From positions 1 to 64,000 of the forward strand of contig NZ_MIYK01000017.1 in NCBI RefSeq assembly GCF_002907375.1: 64,000 nt of DNA, in the 5' to 3' direction. Under the pieces are notes generated by a model. It saw only the letters and a list, made by a program, of their open reading frames with translations, made no database searches and had not been told where the DNA came from. Source of the stretch: Fructilactobacillus lindneri DSM 20690 = JCM 11027. Its GTDB lineage: Bacteria; Bacillota; Bacilli; Lactobacillales; Lactobacillaceae. Of this stretch, positions 9,442 through 18,767 are shown piece after piece. Position 1 is the stretch's first letter. The number at the start of each line of letters is the position of its first letter. A program made the position numbers and the translations under genes.

Positions 9442-10761
9442 TTAAAGGATATCCCGAAACAAATTTGTAAAAAAACCTGCTTTTTCATCAGACTTTTTAG
9501 TATAAACCGGAACAGCTGTATCTTTTCCAACATAAGCAACCTTTTGCTTATACATTCCTAACTTTAAACCACCAATTTTTTGATTCTTTTTAACTGGTGC
9601 CATGACACTTCCATCAGTATTTTGCAATTTTTTATCAATCGTAACTTGTTTAGTGACGGGAACATGTCTATTATTATTGTTCAACCAAAAATAAACAGAC
9701 TTTTTTATTTTAACAGGTATGACCACATCCACCCCGTTTGCAACGCTAACATCTTTTTTAAAATTTTTTTTATCATATTTAACTGTGTGATGATTGTTAT
9801 AAACCTCTTCCATCAAACGAGTTGTTTGTGAAAAACGTTGACCGCGAGGCGTGCAAAGTACCACTGTAATAATTCGTTTTCCATCTTTATTAGTCGTCGC
9901 AACTAAATTTTCTTCTTGTTTCTCGGTGGTTCCTGTTTTCAATCCATCAACTGGAAAAACAGGATTTACTTGGCTAGCACCCGCTACCATCTCATTAGTA
10001 TTTTTAATCACTTTTTGTGGTTGGTTCTTAGCATCAACAAATGTAAATTACGGTTGTTTGGTAATATCCAATATTTTAGGATCTGTATGTAACAATTGCT
10101 TAGATAATATTGCTACCGATTTTGCCGACATAGTATTTACAGCCATCTCCGGTACGTTTTTTAATTTCAAACCATGCGTACCACAGTTAGTTAATCCGCT
10201 GGCATTATAAAAAGTAGCATCTTTAATCCCTATTTTTTTTGCAGTTTGATTCATCAAATCAGCAAATGCCTGACTATTTCCACTTATCTTTTGACCTAGG
10301 GCCATCGCTGCACCACTTGCTGATCCTATCAAAGCTGCATCACATAATTCACGTACTGTATATTCACGTCCAGATACTAGACCTGCACTTGTAGTCCCAG
10401 GAATAGCACTAATCTCGGCTACTTGTGGAGAAATTTTTACTTTATCGTTCCAACTAAGTTCATGCGCTTGAATCCTTTGAATCACGATATAAACTGTCAT
10501 TAATTTACTCAGCGAGGCAATTGGCAGTTTTTTCTGTGCATTTTTTTGATAAATAATTTGACCAGTACGTGCATCAATTGCAATTTCACCCTTAGCTGTA
10601 TCAGTCTGAGCCGGAGTTTTTACTGAATTATGTGTCTGAACTAAGCCCGTAGTTGTTTGAGCGTGTACTGAAATGTTACTTAACATTAAAATCAATCCTG
10701 TCATTACGACAGTTAAAATTAAAGTCTTTGGAAAAATCAACTGTTTTTTTCCAACTTTCAT
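9442..10761 (-). pseudogene. dacA: D-alanyl-D-alanine carboxypeptidase (DacA/PBP5 type), interrupted by an in-frame stop
   Basis: DacA trims the terminal D-Ala from peptidoglycan pentapeptides. The gene reads in one frame over 440 codons, the normal family length, but has a TAA at 10050-10048 after codon 237. Upstream are a signal peptide and the SxxK motif (SLSKLMT). Downstream, still in frame, are the KTG motif (GLKTGTTEK) and the C-terminal beta domain with an amphipathic tail. A GTG at 10011 could restart the second half, but the active-site Ser and KTG would be on separate chains. The second motif, normally SxN, reads SAS (GSASGAAMA). Both points favour a decaying gene. It follows a VanRS-like two-component system and may have been its target. 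Confidence 0.85.
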
Positions 10762-10785
10762 AAGAAATCACCTGCTAAAACACTT

Positions 10786-11928
10786 TTATTTTTTAATCGG
10801 TAAAGTAAATGTAAATGTCGTAAGTTTATTATTTGAGCCTACATTAATACTTCCACCTTGATTATTGATGATTTCTTTAACAATTGCAAGACCCAAACCG
10901 CTCCCACCAGTGTCAGTGTTACGAGATGATTCTTCGCGATAAAAACGATCAAAAACTTTTGACAATACTTTTTGCGGAATCCTTTTTCCATCATTAGCGA
11001 CAATAAAAGTAACCACATTTTTACCAGTTAGTTTTGCGCTTAAATAAATATATTTACCATCTTTTCCATATTTAAGCGCATTAGTAATCAGATTATTAAA
11101 TATTCGACCCAGCATTTCCGCATTAGCTTCGATTACTAAATCTTTCTTAAGCGGTTTCACTTTGATTTTCATACCTTTTCTATGTGCTTCCAATGCAAAA
11201 GAGGTTTCTAGTTGCGTCAACAACTGATTGACATCAATCTTATTAATTTCTACATTTCGATCAGCTAAATTATTAGCCTTAGTATATTCAAACAGCCGAT
11301 CAACCAGCTTTTTCATTTGTTGTGACTTGTCGTAAGCAATCCCACAGTATTTTAAAATATCTTTTTCATCTTTATATTGATGATCTTCAATTAAACCAAG
11401 ATACCCAATAATTGAAGTTAAAGGTGTCCGCAGATCATGACTAACGCTAGTTACCAAATCGTCTTTGGATTTTTCAATTCGTCGTTCTTCATCAAGCGAC
11501 TTAATAACATTTTCCACTAACGAATTAACACTATTTACAACTCGTTCATTATCACCACTCAAATGAAACGGAATTTTATGGTCAAAATGACCATCTGAAA
11601 TATAGTGTAACTCATCAATAATTCGACTAATTTGAATCCGTTTATAAATCCTTACCAACCGCCACCAGACAATGATGGCATCAACCACTAACATTAGTAA
11701 CCAAAAAAGCCCTTCCCAACTTAGTAGTCGCTCTTGAAAGGGTCCAAAGGTCATTGATTGTTTAATAATAAAAATCCCATCGTTAACGCCCTGATTGGTA
11801 CGAACAAAATTAATTAAAATATTACCAACCGCAATATTTACTAATAACAAAAGAATCAGTGTTATGATTCCTTCAAACCATAATTCGTTTTTTTCTCGCT
11901 TCGTCAGCTTAAAACTTGTTGTTGTCAA
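10786..11928 (-). CDS. Sensor histidine kinase (VanS-like, HAMP-containing)
   Basis: This 380-residue kinase has two membrane segments (about 18-41 and 73-92) flanking a very short outer loop (about 32 residues). A HAMP-like linker follows, then the H box SHDLRTPLTS with phosphorylated H164. The N (NNLITNALKYGKDG), G1/F (FDRFYREESSRNTDTGGSGLGL) region completes an HATPase domain. The tiny sensor loop suggests it senses within the membrane. It is downstream of its response regulator (3-base gap) and upstream of the broken dacA, resembling VanRS/VanY-type wiring. The signal is unknown. Confidence 0.88.
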   Translation of the reverse strand: MTTTSFKLTKREKNELWFEGIITLILLLLVNIAVGNILINFVRTNQGVNDGIFIIKQSMTFGPFQERLLSWEGLFWLLMLVVDAIIVWWRLVRIYKRIQISRIIDELHYISDGHFDHKIPFHLSGDNERVVNSVNSLVENVIKSLDEERRIEKSKDDLVTSVSHDLRTPLTSIIGYLGLIEDHQYKDEKDILKYCGIAYDKSQQMKKLVDRLFEYTKANNLADRNVEINKIDVNQLLTQLETSFALEAHRKGMKIKVKPLKKDLVIEANAEMLGRIFNNLITNALKYGKDGKYIYLSAKLTGKNVVTFIVANDGKRIPQKVLSKVFDRFYREESSRNTDTGGSGLGLAIVKEIINNQGGSINVGSNNKLTTFTFTLPIKK

Positions 11929-11931
11929 TTT

Positions 11932-12618
11932 TTAACCTTCCACTTTGTAACCGACACCCCAAACAGTTTTAATGATGTCTTTTCCATTATTTGCTTCTTC
12001 AATCTTGTCCCGCAAATGACTCATATGAACCATTACTGTTTTAGCAGAAATGACACTTTCTTGTTTCCATACTTGTTCAAAAATCTCGTCAGCAGAAAAC
12101 ACACGGTTCGGATGACTGGCTAATAAATATAAAATTCCAAATTCAATCGCCGTTAATTGAATCTTTTTGCCATCGTCAGTTGTTACCTCATGTGAATCAC
12201 GATTAATGGTTAAAGTGTCGGCATTAATAACATCTGGTTCGTCATTTTTTACATTATTTTTACTCCGACGAAGCAAAGAATGAACACGTGCCATTACTTC
12301 TAATGGATTAAAAGGTTTTGTAACATAATCATCGGCTCCTGAAGTTAAGCCTTTGATTTTATCGATGTCTTCTGTTTTAGCAGATAACACAATAATAGGA
12401 ACTTGTGAGTCTTTTCTGATTTCATCAATCACTTCAATCCCACTCATTCCTGGCATCATAATGTCTAAAATCACTAAGCCAATATCACTTTCAGTGTGTA
12501 ATTTTGAAAGAGCATCTTCGCCATTATAAGCAGCTACTGGTTCGTAACCTTCGTTTTTAATATAAATTTCTAATAATTGTGCAATTTCTTTATCATCGTC
12601 TACAACTAATATTTTCAT
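11932..12618 (-). CDS. OmpR-family response regulator (VanR-like)
   Basis: This 228-residue regulator has an intact receiver: acidic pocket D7-D9 (VVDDDKE), phosphoacceptor D52 (LDIMMPG), and the Lys of VTKPFNP. A winged-helix DNA-binding domain covers about 130-226, ending in GVGYKVEG. It is first in a three-gene set: regulator, kinase, dacA remnant. It probably controls cell-envelope genes, by analogy with VanR; its own targets cannot be deduced. Confidence 0.9.
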   Translation of the reverse strand: MKILVVDDDKEIAQLLEIYIKNEGYEPVAAYNGEDALSKLHTESDIGLVILDIMMPGMSGIEVIDEIRKDSQVPIIVLSAKTEDIDKIKGLTSGADDYVTKPFNPLEVMARVHSLLRRSKNNVKNDEPDVINADTLTINRDSHEVTTDDGKKIQLTAIEFGILYLLASHPNRVFSADEIFEQVWKQESVISAKTVMVHMSHLRDKIEEANNGKDIIKTVWGVGYKVEG

Positions 12619-12711
12619 TATGATTTCCTCTCATTTCATATCGTTTTACCAATTTTAACAAACCAAATCGCAAATAAAAGAAATATGATAAATTATAATA
12701 AAATCTTACAA

Positions 12712-12745
12712 AATAAAAAGCCGTTTTAAAAACGACTTTTTATTT
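12712..12745 (-). terminator. Terminator of the rsmG-to-DUF1129 gene cluster
   Basis: The hairpin AAAAAGCCGTTTT/AAAACGACTTTTT lies immediately downstream of the DUF1129 gene on the minus strand. Confidence 0.85.
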
Positions 12746-12747
12746 TA

Positions 12748-13482
12748 TTATTTTCGACCTGCAAACAAACCACTGGTAATGGTAAATTTTGATCTCATCA
12801 ATAAGATTAATCCAACTCCAATAATTCCAATCACAATATTAACAATTGGTGAAACAACTGGATTAATCACTCGTGGCAACATGTTAGAACCATAGAAAAT
12901 TAACATCCAAATTACAAACATCAAAGCCATCATTCCGGCTCTTACAACCCCATTGTGCTTATGTTTTACTCCAGGAGCAAACAACTGAGTCACCGCTGGC
13001 ATCCCAATTCCAGCTACAATTGAGGAAATAAAGATACAAGTGATTCCAGCTGATCCGCCTTGATTGGCAGCAGCTGGTGATAAAAAGAACATGGCTCCAT
13101 AAAGGAAGTTAAACAATACTAAGAACCATAAAACATTATATCCAGCATCAATGGCATAACGTTCGGGTGTCATTGGTCCCATCGGTTTTTTAGGTGGATT
13201 AACTACCATAGCAACCGCGTGATCAACACTACCGTATAAATTCTTGGCTGTTGTTCCCTTTTTTTGTGCCGTTTTAATCTCTTCAATCATTTCTTGAATA
13301 ATATCAGTTTGTTTTTCAGCAACTACCTTGGTTTGTGCTAAAGCTTCTTTAAAACGCACCATATAATCCGCATTGCGCTTCGTTAAACCAATGTTATCAA
13401 ATTCTTCATAGACTTCTTTTCGGCTATTATGGTGTTTTTGCTGCACATGTGCATTGCGTTTTCTATTTTCTGAATCGCTCAT
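12748..13482 (-). CDS. DUF1129 family membrane protein
   Basis: This 244-residue protein has a charged cytoplasmic N-terminal third with a helical segment (about 20-75) and four to five membrane segments after residue 110. The PMGPMTPERYAIDAGYN stretch and its position directly after ychF are what I associate with DUF1129 in lactobacilli. It is the last gene of the cluster and ends at a terminator. Function is unknown. Confidence 0.75.
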   Translation of the reverse strand: MSDSENRKRNAHVQQKHHNSRKEVYEEFDNIGLTKRNADYMVRFKEALAQTKVVAEKQTDIIQEMIEEIKTAQKKGTTAKNLYGSVDHAVAMVVNPPKKPMGPMTPERYAIDAGYNVLWFLVLFNFLYGAMFFLSPAAANQGGSAGITCIFISSIVAGIGMPAVTQLFAPGVKHKHNGVVRAGMMALMFVIWMLIFYGSNMLPRVINPVVSPIVNIVIGIIGVGLILLMRSKFTITSGLFAGRK

Positions 13483-13490
13483 ATTTCCTC

Positions 13491-14588
13491 CTAGACGTTG
13501 AAACGGAAGTTAACGATGTCCCCGTCTTGCATCACGTAATCCTTACCTTCAACTCGTAACTTGCCAGCTTCTTTGACTGCAGCTTCACTGCCTAATTTAT
13601 CTAAATCACTAAATGCCATTACCTCGGCACGAATAAAACCACGTTCAAAATCAGAATGAATAATTCCAGCCGCTTGTGGTGCTTTGGTACCCTTTAAGAA
13701 AGTCCAGGCCCTCGTCTCTTTCCCACCAGCAGTGAAAAAAGTTTCCAAGTTTAACAATTTGTAAGCAGCCTGAATTAATTTATCCAAGCCGGGTTCTTCT
13801 ACTCCAGCTGCTTCCAAAAATTCTTGCTTATCAGCATCATCTAATTCAGCTATTTCTTCTTCACTTTCAGCAGCAATACCGATTGCTTCTGCATTATGGT
13901 CGTTAGCATATTTTTGAACTGCTTGGAAATAATGATCAGCTTCGGGGTCACTCATTGAATCTTCGCTGATATTAGCAACATACAAAACTGGTTTTGAGGT
14001 TAATAAGAAGAGTCCTTTAACAATTTTTTGTTCTTCTTCATCAAAATCAATTTCACGAACTGCACCACCAGCTTCTAAAACCGGTTTAATCTTATTTAAT
14101 ACATCTAATTCAGCTTGAGCTTCTTCGCTTCCTTTAGTAGCTCGCGTCACTTTACCAATCCGTTTAGTAACGGCATCCAAGTCAGCTAAACTCAATTCCA
14201 AATTAATGGTATCAATATCAGCTACTGGATCGACTTTGTTAGTAACATGAGTGATATTATCATCATCAAAAGCCCGAACAACGTGCACAATTGCATCAAC
14301 TTGGCGAATATTTTCCAAAAACTTGTTTCCAAGTCCTTCACCTTTACTAGCACCCTTAACAATCCCTGCAATGTCAGTAAATTCAAAGGTCGTTGGCACT
14401 ACTTTTTTAGCAGGAATTAATTCCTGAATTCGATCCAAACGCTTATCTGGAACCTCTACCATTCCAACATTTGGGTTAATCGTAGCAAATGGATAATTAG
14501 CCATCTCTGCTCCGGCTTTTGTAATTGCATTGAAAAGGGTTGATTTACCAACGTTTGGCAACCCAACAATTCCAGCTGTTAATGACAT
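13491..14588 (-). CDS. ychF: Ribosome-binding ATPase YchF (OLA1 family)
   Basis: This 365-residue Obg-related NTPase binds ribosomes and hydrolyses ATP. Visible are the Walker A GLPNVGKST (8-16), the switch-II DIAGIVKGASKGEGLGNKFL and a C-terminal TGS-like domain ending KDYVMQDGDIVNFRFNV. It lies between DUF951 and DUF1129 with short gaps (16 and 8 bases), the conserved order in lactobacilli. Confidence 0.95.
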   Translation of the reverse strand: MSLTAGIVGLPNVGKSTLFNAITKAGAEMANYPFATINPNVGMVEVPDKRLDRIQELIPAKKVVPTTFEFTDIAGIVKGASKGEGLGNKFLENIRQVDAIVHVVRAFDDDNITHVTNKVDPVADIDTINLELSLADLDAVTKRIGKVTRATKGSEEAQAELDVLNKIKPVLEAGGAVREIDFDEEEQKIVKGLFLLTSKPVLYVANISEDSMSDPEADHYFQAVQKYANDHNAEAIGIAAESEEEIAELDDADKQEFLEAAGVEEPGLDKLIQAAYKLLNLETFFTAGGKETRAWTFLKGTKAPQAAGIIHSDFERGFIRAEVMAFSDLDKLGSEAAVKEAGKLRVEGKDYVMQDGDIVNFRFNV

Positions 14589-14604
14589 CTAAAAGACCTC
14601 TTTC

Positions 14605-14796
14605 TTAATTATTTTCAACATGTTTTTCTAAAATCTTTTTCATTCGTTTTTCAAACTGGCGACGAGTCATCATTACCACATGACCGCAACCCCGACATTC
14701 TAATTTAATGTCAGCACCCATCCGAATAATTTCCCAACGATTGGTTCCACACGGATGGGATTTCTTCATTTCAACAATATCATGCATTCCATACAT
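14605..14796 (-). CDS. DUF951 family protein, putative zinc-ribbon
   Basis: This 63-residue basic protein matches DUF951: VEMKKSHPCGTNRWEIIRMG followed by ECRGCGHVVMM. Three cysteines, one after HP and two in CRGC, could bind a metal. It is located between parB and ychF, the usual place for this family. Role unknown; nucleic-acid binding is a guess from the basic character. Confidence 0.85.
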   Translation of the reverse strand: MYGMHDIVEMKKSHPCGTNRWEIIRMGADIKLECRGCGHVVMMTRRQFEKRMKKILEKHVENN

Positions 14797-14808
14797 GCAA
14801 AACCCTCC

Positions 14809-15693
14809 TTAGTCGAGATGAACATCCAATAATCCCAAAATTCGATTTAAATCTTCATTTGAGAAGTAATCAATCTCAATTTTACCTTTTCCTGATTTGG
14901 GTTTAGTTTCATTAATTGAAGCTTTGGTTCCTAGTTTCTCCTGTAATTGGACTTCACTTTCCCTTAGATATGGAGACTTACTAGTTTTAACACTCTTTTT
15001 TTTCTTTTTATCATTCTGACCTAACGCATTAATCAATTTTTCCAATTGACGAACTGTCAGAGTTTCATCGGCTGCTTTTTGAGCTAAACGCAATAAATCA
15101 GCTTTATTTTTCACAGCTAGCAGTGTTCGCGCCTGTCCCATTGACAATTGGCCTTTTTGCAACATGGTTTTAACTTGCGGAGGCAGGTTTAATAACCGTA
15201 AATAATTAGCAATATAAGGACGACTTTTTCCTAAGCGACGAGAAACTTCAACTTGAGTAATATCTAAATTCGTCATTAACATCTCATATGCTTTGGCTTC
15301 TTCTAGCGGATTCAAATCCTCACGCTGCAAGTTTTCCATGACCGCAATTTCCATCATTTGTGCATCGGTAGCATCCCTAACAATCGCAGGGATACTAGTC
15401 CGACCAGCTGCTTTAGAAGCCCGAAACCGTCGTTCACCAGCCAAAATTTCGAACGAATCTCGCTTCTTGTCAGGCTGTCTCACAATAATTGGTTGAAAAA
15501 CTCCTGAGGCCTTCACTGATTCAGTTAGATCATTTAAGGCTTTTTTATCAAATTTCTTTCGCGGTTGATAGGGATTTGGCGTGAGTTTCGTTAAATCTAA
15601 TTGTTGTACTGCTTCATCACTCAAACTGATGTCATTATCGTCAAAAAGAGCATCCAATCCCCGACCTAACCCTTTACTATTTTTGTTTGTCAT
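14809..15693 (-). CDS. parB: Chromosome-partitioning protein ParB (Spo0J)
   Basis: This CTP-dependent DNA clamp loads at parS and organises the origin region. The 294 residues contain the ParB/Srx CTPase box (LAGERRFRASKAAG), a helix-turn-helix (ITQVEVSRRLGKSRPYIANYL) and a C-terminal dimerisation domain. It overlaps parA by 17 bases, consistent with one operon. I did not find a convincing TGTTTCACGTGAAACA-type parS in the window. Confidence 0.95.
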   Translation of the reverse strand: MTNKNSKGLGRGLDALFDDNDISLSDEAVQQLDLTKLTPNPYQPRKKFDKKALNDLTESVKASGVFQPIIVRQPDKKRDSFEILAGERRFRASKAAGRTSIPAIVRDATDAQMMEIAVMENLQREDLNPLEEAKAYEMLMTNLDITQVEVSRRLGKSRPYIANYLRLLNLPPQVKTMLQKGQLSMGQARTLLAVKNKADLLRLAQKAADETLTVRQLEKLINALGQNDKKKKKSVKTSKSPYLRESEVQLQEKLGTKASINETKPKSGKGKIEIDYFSNEDLNRILGLLDVHLD

Positions 15694-16450
15694 TGGCAGC
15701 TAGCACTTCCTTTGTCAATTTCATGTACACTTCAGCACCCTTAGATTTTGGATCATAGTCAATAATTGGAAGTCCATGACTAGGAGCTTCTGATAAACGA
15801 ACATTTCGAGGGATAATTGTTTTATAAACTTTTTCTTTAAAGAACTTACGAACTTCGTTATTTACTTGTGTACCTAAATTTGTTCTAGCATCATACATTG
15901 TCAGTAAGACACCTTCTATGTACAAATCCGGATTAAAATGTTTTTGAACTAACTGTACCGTATTTAACAATTGACTCAATCCTTCAAGGGCATAATATTC
16001 ACTTTGAACAGGAATCAAAATAGAATCACTGGCTGTAAATGCGTTAATGGTGATTAGTCCTAAGGAAGGAGGACAATCAATCAAAATGTAATCGTACTGA
16101 CTATCAACCTGTGCCAGTGCACTTTTCAAACGCGTTTCCCGTGCCATTTGTGGTGTCAGCTCAATTTCAGCTCCTGATAATTGGATAGTAGCGGGAACAA
16201 TATCTAGCCCTTCATGAGGTGAATGTAAAATCACGTCTTCCATGGGTTCTTCATTTACCAAGACATCATAAACATCTTTTTTAATGTTTTGCTTGCTAAT
16301 CCCAACCCCACTAGTTGCATTTCCTTGGGCATCTGAATCAACAATCAGAACCCGTTTGCCTTCACTAGCCAAATCAGCTCCTAAATTAACAGCAGTAGTT
16401 GTTTTACCAACTCCACCCTTTTGGTTTGCCAACGAAATCACATGTGCCAT
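15677..16450 (-). CDS. parA: Chromosome-partitioning ATPase ParA (Soj)
   Basis: This 257-residue Walker ATPase has the deviant Walker A KGGVGKTTTAVNL at about 10-22, switch motifs YDYILIDCPPSLG, and the DNA-binding basic C-terminal region. With ParB it segregates origins and modulates DnaA. It is second in the rsmG-parA-parB order, 15 bases after rsmG. Confidence 0.95.
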   Translation of the reverse strand: MAHVISLANQKGGVGKTTTAVNLGADLASEGKRVLIVDSDAQGNATSGVGISKQNIKKDVYDVLVNEEPMEDVILHSPHEGLDIVPATIQLSGAEIELTPQMARETRLKSALAQVDSQYDYILIDCPPSLGLITINAFTASDSILIPVQSEYYALEGLSQLLNTVQLVQKHFNPDLYIEGVLLTMYDARTNLGTQVNNEVRKFFKEKVYKTIIPRNVRLSEAPSHGLPIIDYDPKSKGAEVYMKLTKEVLAANDKQK

Positions 16451-16465
16451 TTAATCCCCTCCTTA

Positions 16466-17188
16466 TTACTCAATTGGTTCCTTGTTTGGTGTACCAGCTT
16501 TACGCGGATACTTAATTGGTGTTTTGCGTTCTTTTTCAATCACAATAATATGGCGATCTTCATTGTTTTTTGGCAGTTTAAATTCAAAATCATCAACTAC
16601 TTGACCACCTAAAACATGAATTGCTTTCTCAGCTGCAGCTAGTTCTTCTGGTGCTTTAGCAGCTTTCATGGCAATTAGCTTCCCGCCAATCTTAACTAAA
16701 GGCAGACACAACTCGCTCATTACACTTAATCGAGCCAAAGCGCGAGCAGTTGCTAGATCAAAACTAGCCCGATCTTTGGAACGTCGCCCGCCAAACTCTT
16801 CGGCACGAGCATGGACCAATGAAACGTGTTCTAAACCTAATAATTCAACTAATTTTTGTAAGAAAATGATTCTTTTATTTAAGGAATCCACGATAGTAAC
16901 TTCAAGATTCGGATTGATAATCTTTAATGGAATCGAAGGAAAACCTGCACCTGCACCCACATCTACTAAACTTTTCTTTTCTTTTAAATCAGAAACATAA
17001 AAAGCAGGGGTAAGCGAATCATAGAAATGCTTCAAATAAACATCATCACGGTTTGTAATGGTGGTTAAATTAACTTTCTCGTTATATTCTACTAATAGTT
17101 TAAAATAAGCAGCAAATTGTTGCTCTTGATGCTCTGATAGTTCAATCTGGTGCTGCGCTAAAGCTTGTTTAAATTGTTCTGGCGTCAT
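16466..17188 (-). CDS. rsmG: 16S rRNA (guanine-527-N7)-methyltransferase
   Basis: This 240-residue SAM-dependent methyltransferase modifies G527 of 16S rRNA. It has the SAM-binding LVDVGAGAGFPSIPLKI motif, the N-terminal FAAYFKLLVEYNEKVNLTTI signature and a following RDDVYLKHFYDSL. It opens the partition gene cluster. In many relatives noc lies between rsmG and parA; here they are adjacent. Confidence 0.95.
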   Translation of the reverse strand: MTPEQFKQALAQHQIELSEHQEQQFAAYFKLLVEYNEKVNLTTITNRDDVYLKHFYDSLTPAFYVSDLKEKKSLVDVGAGAGFPSIPLKIINPNLEVTIVDSLNKRIIFLQKLVELLGLEHVSLVHARAEEFGGRRSKDRASFDLATARALARLSVMSELCLPLVKIGGKLIAMKAAKAPEELAAAEKAIHVLGGQVVDDFEFKLPKNNEDRHIIVIEKERKTPIKYPRKAGTPNKEPIE

Positions 17189-17308
17189 CTATAACTCCTA
17201 ACTGCAAAACGCGCCCTGCACGTTATCTTTTAGCCAAAAATTCGTTCTTTTAAGATAGTTCTATTATACATTATAACGAAATTTTAACTTTTTAGTTAGC
17301 CAGAAAAT

Positions 17309-17338
17309 AAAAAAGATTGGAATTTGTCCAATCTTTTT
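17309..17338 (-). terminator. Terminator of the nucleosidase gene
   Basis: The stem AAAGATTGG/CCAATCTTT is followed by a T-run on the minus strand, just after the stop codon at 17357. Confidence 0.85.
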
Positions 17339-17356
17339 GGGTTTGATAATTATTTA

Positions 17357-18274
17357 TTAAACTTTCATCTGTTTAACTTCGGCTTTAAACCAGTCATTAA
17401 AGGCTTGAGAATCAATATCAACACAAACTTCAGCATTGGTCTTGCCATTATGATAGGCAACACGAATATCAGCTACCGTTTCACCATTTGCAGGTCCTTC
17501 AGTCTGAATATCAATCCAAAGCGGCTTCGTTTGCATAAATTCTGGATGAAGTAGATAGAAAATTGTATTCACATCATGCATTGCTACCCCATTTTCATTT
17601 CGATCGCCATCACTGATGATAATATCATGCAGCATTTTACCAGCTGGATTCATGGTTTCAATTTCAGCAAGCGTTTCGTGTGTCAGTAAAGCTTTATTAG
17701 TCACATCTAGCCCAACCATTACAATTGGTACTCCTGCTTGATACATAATTTTAGCGGCATGTGGATCAGTAAACACATTGAATTCGGCTGCGCTAGTCAT
17801 GTTTCCATAACCAAGTGTTCCGCCCATGGCTACAATTCGTTCAATCTTATCTTTTACTTCTGGATATTCGGAAAATAATAAAGCAATATTAGTGTACGAT
17901 CCAGTTGGAACGAGCGTGACTTTCTCGTCACTTTCCATGATGTATTTGTGCAAAGCTTGCACCGCCGTCATTTTCAATGGTTCAGGAGTTTCGTTTGAAA
18001 ATTGATAACCGCGCATTCCAGATTCACCGTGAATTCGGGCAGCATCTTCAAAGGGTTTAATCAAAGGCTGAACAGCTCCGGCAGCTACTGGAATTTTATC
18101 ACCCTGGTTAAAAAAACTGATGATTTTTAATGCATTTTTAGTTGTTTTATCAACCGTTACGTTCCCAGCAACTGTCGTCACCAGCTTTAAATCAAGTTTT
18201 GGATCGTTAATAGCCACCGAAAGTGCAGCAGCGTCATCAATTCCTGGATCAGTATCCATAATAATTTTTGTCAT
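17357..18274 (-). CDS. Nucleoside hydrolase (inosine-uridine/ribosylpyrimidine family)
   Basis: This 305-residue enzyme cleaves the N-glycosidic bond of ribonucleosides, releasing ribose and base. The calcium-binding N-terminal motif DTDPGIDDAAAL (7-18) is complete, as are the central VAMGGTLGYGNMTSAAEFN segment and the C-terminal AMHDVNTIFYLL with its metal-ligand Asp. The nearby NupC transporter and the distant ribokinase/RpiA fusion fit a ribose salvage route. Base preference cannot be read. It starts one base after the upstream tautomerase stop, so the two are coupled. Confidence 0.9.
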   Translation of the reverse strand: MTKIIMDTDPGIDDAAALSVAINDPKLDLKLVTTVAGNVTVDKTTKNALKIISFFNQGDKIPVAAGAVQPLIKPFEDAARIHGESGMRGYQFSNETPEPLKMTAVQALHKYIMESDEKVTLVPTGSYTNIALLFSEYPEVKDKIERIVAMGGTLGYGNMTSAAEFNVFTDPHAAKIMYQAGVPIVMVGLDVTNKALLTHETLAEIETMNPAGKMLHDIIISDGDRNENGVAMHDVNTIFYLLHPEFMQTKPLWIDIQTEGPANGETVADIRVAYHNGKTNAEVCVDIDSQAFNDWFKAEVKQMKV

Positions 18275-18666
18275 TAAAGTTCACCATCAAGGAATTGTTG
18301 TTTTCCGTGACCAAAGCTCCAGTCCTCAGCATGATTAGTAGCAAACACAATCATCACATCTTCAGGACGCATATTCATTTCTCGACCGAATGCTTCCACC
18401 ATGTCTTTACAATAAAATTTCTTTTGACCCATCGTTCGAGGAGTTGAAAGAATTTGAAATAAAATCACATCATCGCTACGATTAATTCCTAATCCAGCAT
18501 CCATTAATTTCATTTCATAAGACTCGTGTTGCGTAACAACTTGAAACCGGTCGTCTTCTGGAACACCAAGATCTTTTCTCGTTAAATCATAAGCAAGTTG
18601 CATCACTTTTTGAATTTCTTCCGGGGTCCGTTGTCCCTTTACCATATCAATACGCATTAGTGGCAC
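18274..18666 (-). CDS. Tautomerase superfamily protein (MSAD/4-OT-like), GTG start
   Basis: This is a tautomerase-fold protein of about 130 residues. An upstream in-frame ATG at 18681 has no ribosome binding site. GTG at 18666, 10 bases after a GGA, gives Met-Pro-Leu-Met-Arg-Ile, placing the superfamily's catalytic Pro at residue 1 after Met removal. I therefore choose the GTG. Typical features follow: KGQRTPEEIQ, the ILFQILSTPRTM segment, and a C-terminal NHAEDWSFG. It precedes the nucleoside hydrolase gene with touching ends. Substrate unknown. Confidence 0.7.
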   Translation of the reverse strand: MPLMRIDMVKGQRTPEEIQKVMQLAYDLTRKDLGVPEDDRFQVVTQHESYEMKLMDAGLGINRSDDVILFQILSTPRTMGQKKFYCKDMVEAFGREMNMRPEDVMIVFATNHAEDWSFGHGKQQFLDGEL

Positions 18667-18722
18667 TACAATCACATCCATTTCTGATTATTTATTACGC
18701 TCATTTTAGCATATTGTGTAAC

Positions 18723-18752
18723 AAAAAAGTGCAGCTAAGCAGCTGCACTTTT
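18723..18752 (-). terminator. Terminator of nupC
   Basis: The near-perfect hairpin AAAAGTGCAGCT/AGCTGCACTTTT lies directly downstream of nupC on the minus strand. Confidence 0.9.
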
Positions 18753-18767
18753 ATAAATTTATTTAGT

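Noticed and set aside
10786-12618. The two-component system as the missing PhoR partner of the PhoP-like regulator
   Set aside because: It is a complete kinase-regulator pair 17 kb away, next to a cell-wall gene, so a cognate pairing with the orphan regulator is not supported.
14809-17188. Search for a parS site near parAB
   Set aside because: No TGTTTCACGTGAAACA-like palindrome was found; isolated CACGTG words, such as near 20266 and 52508, do not match the flanks.
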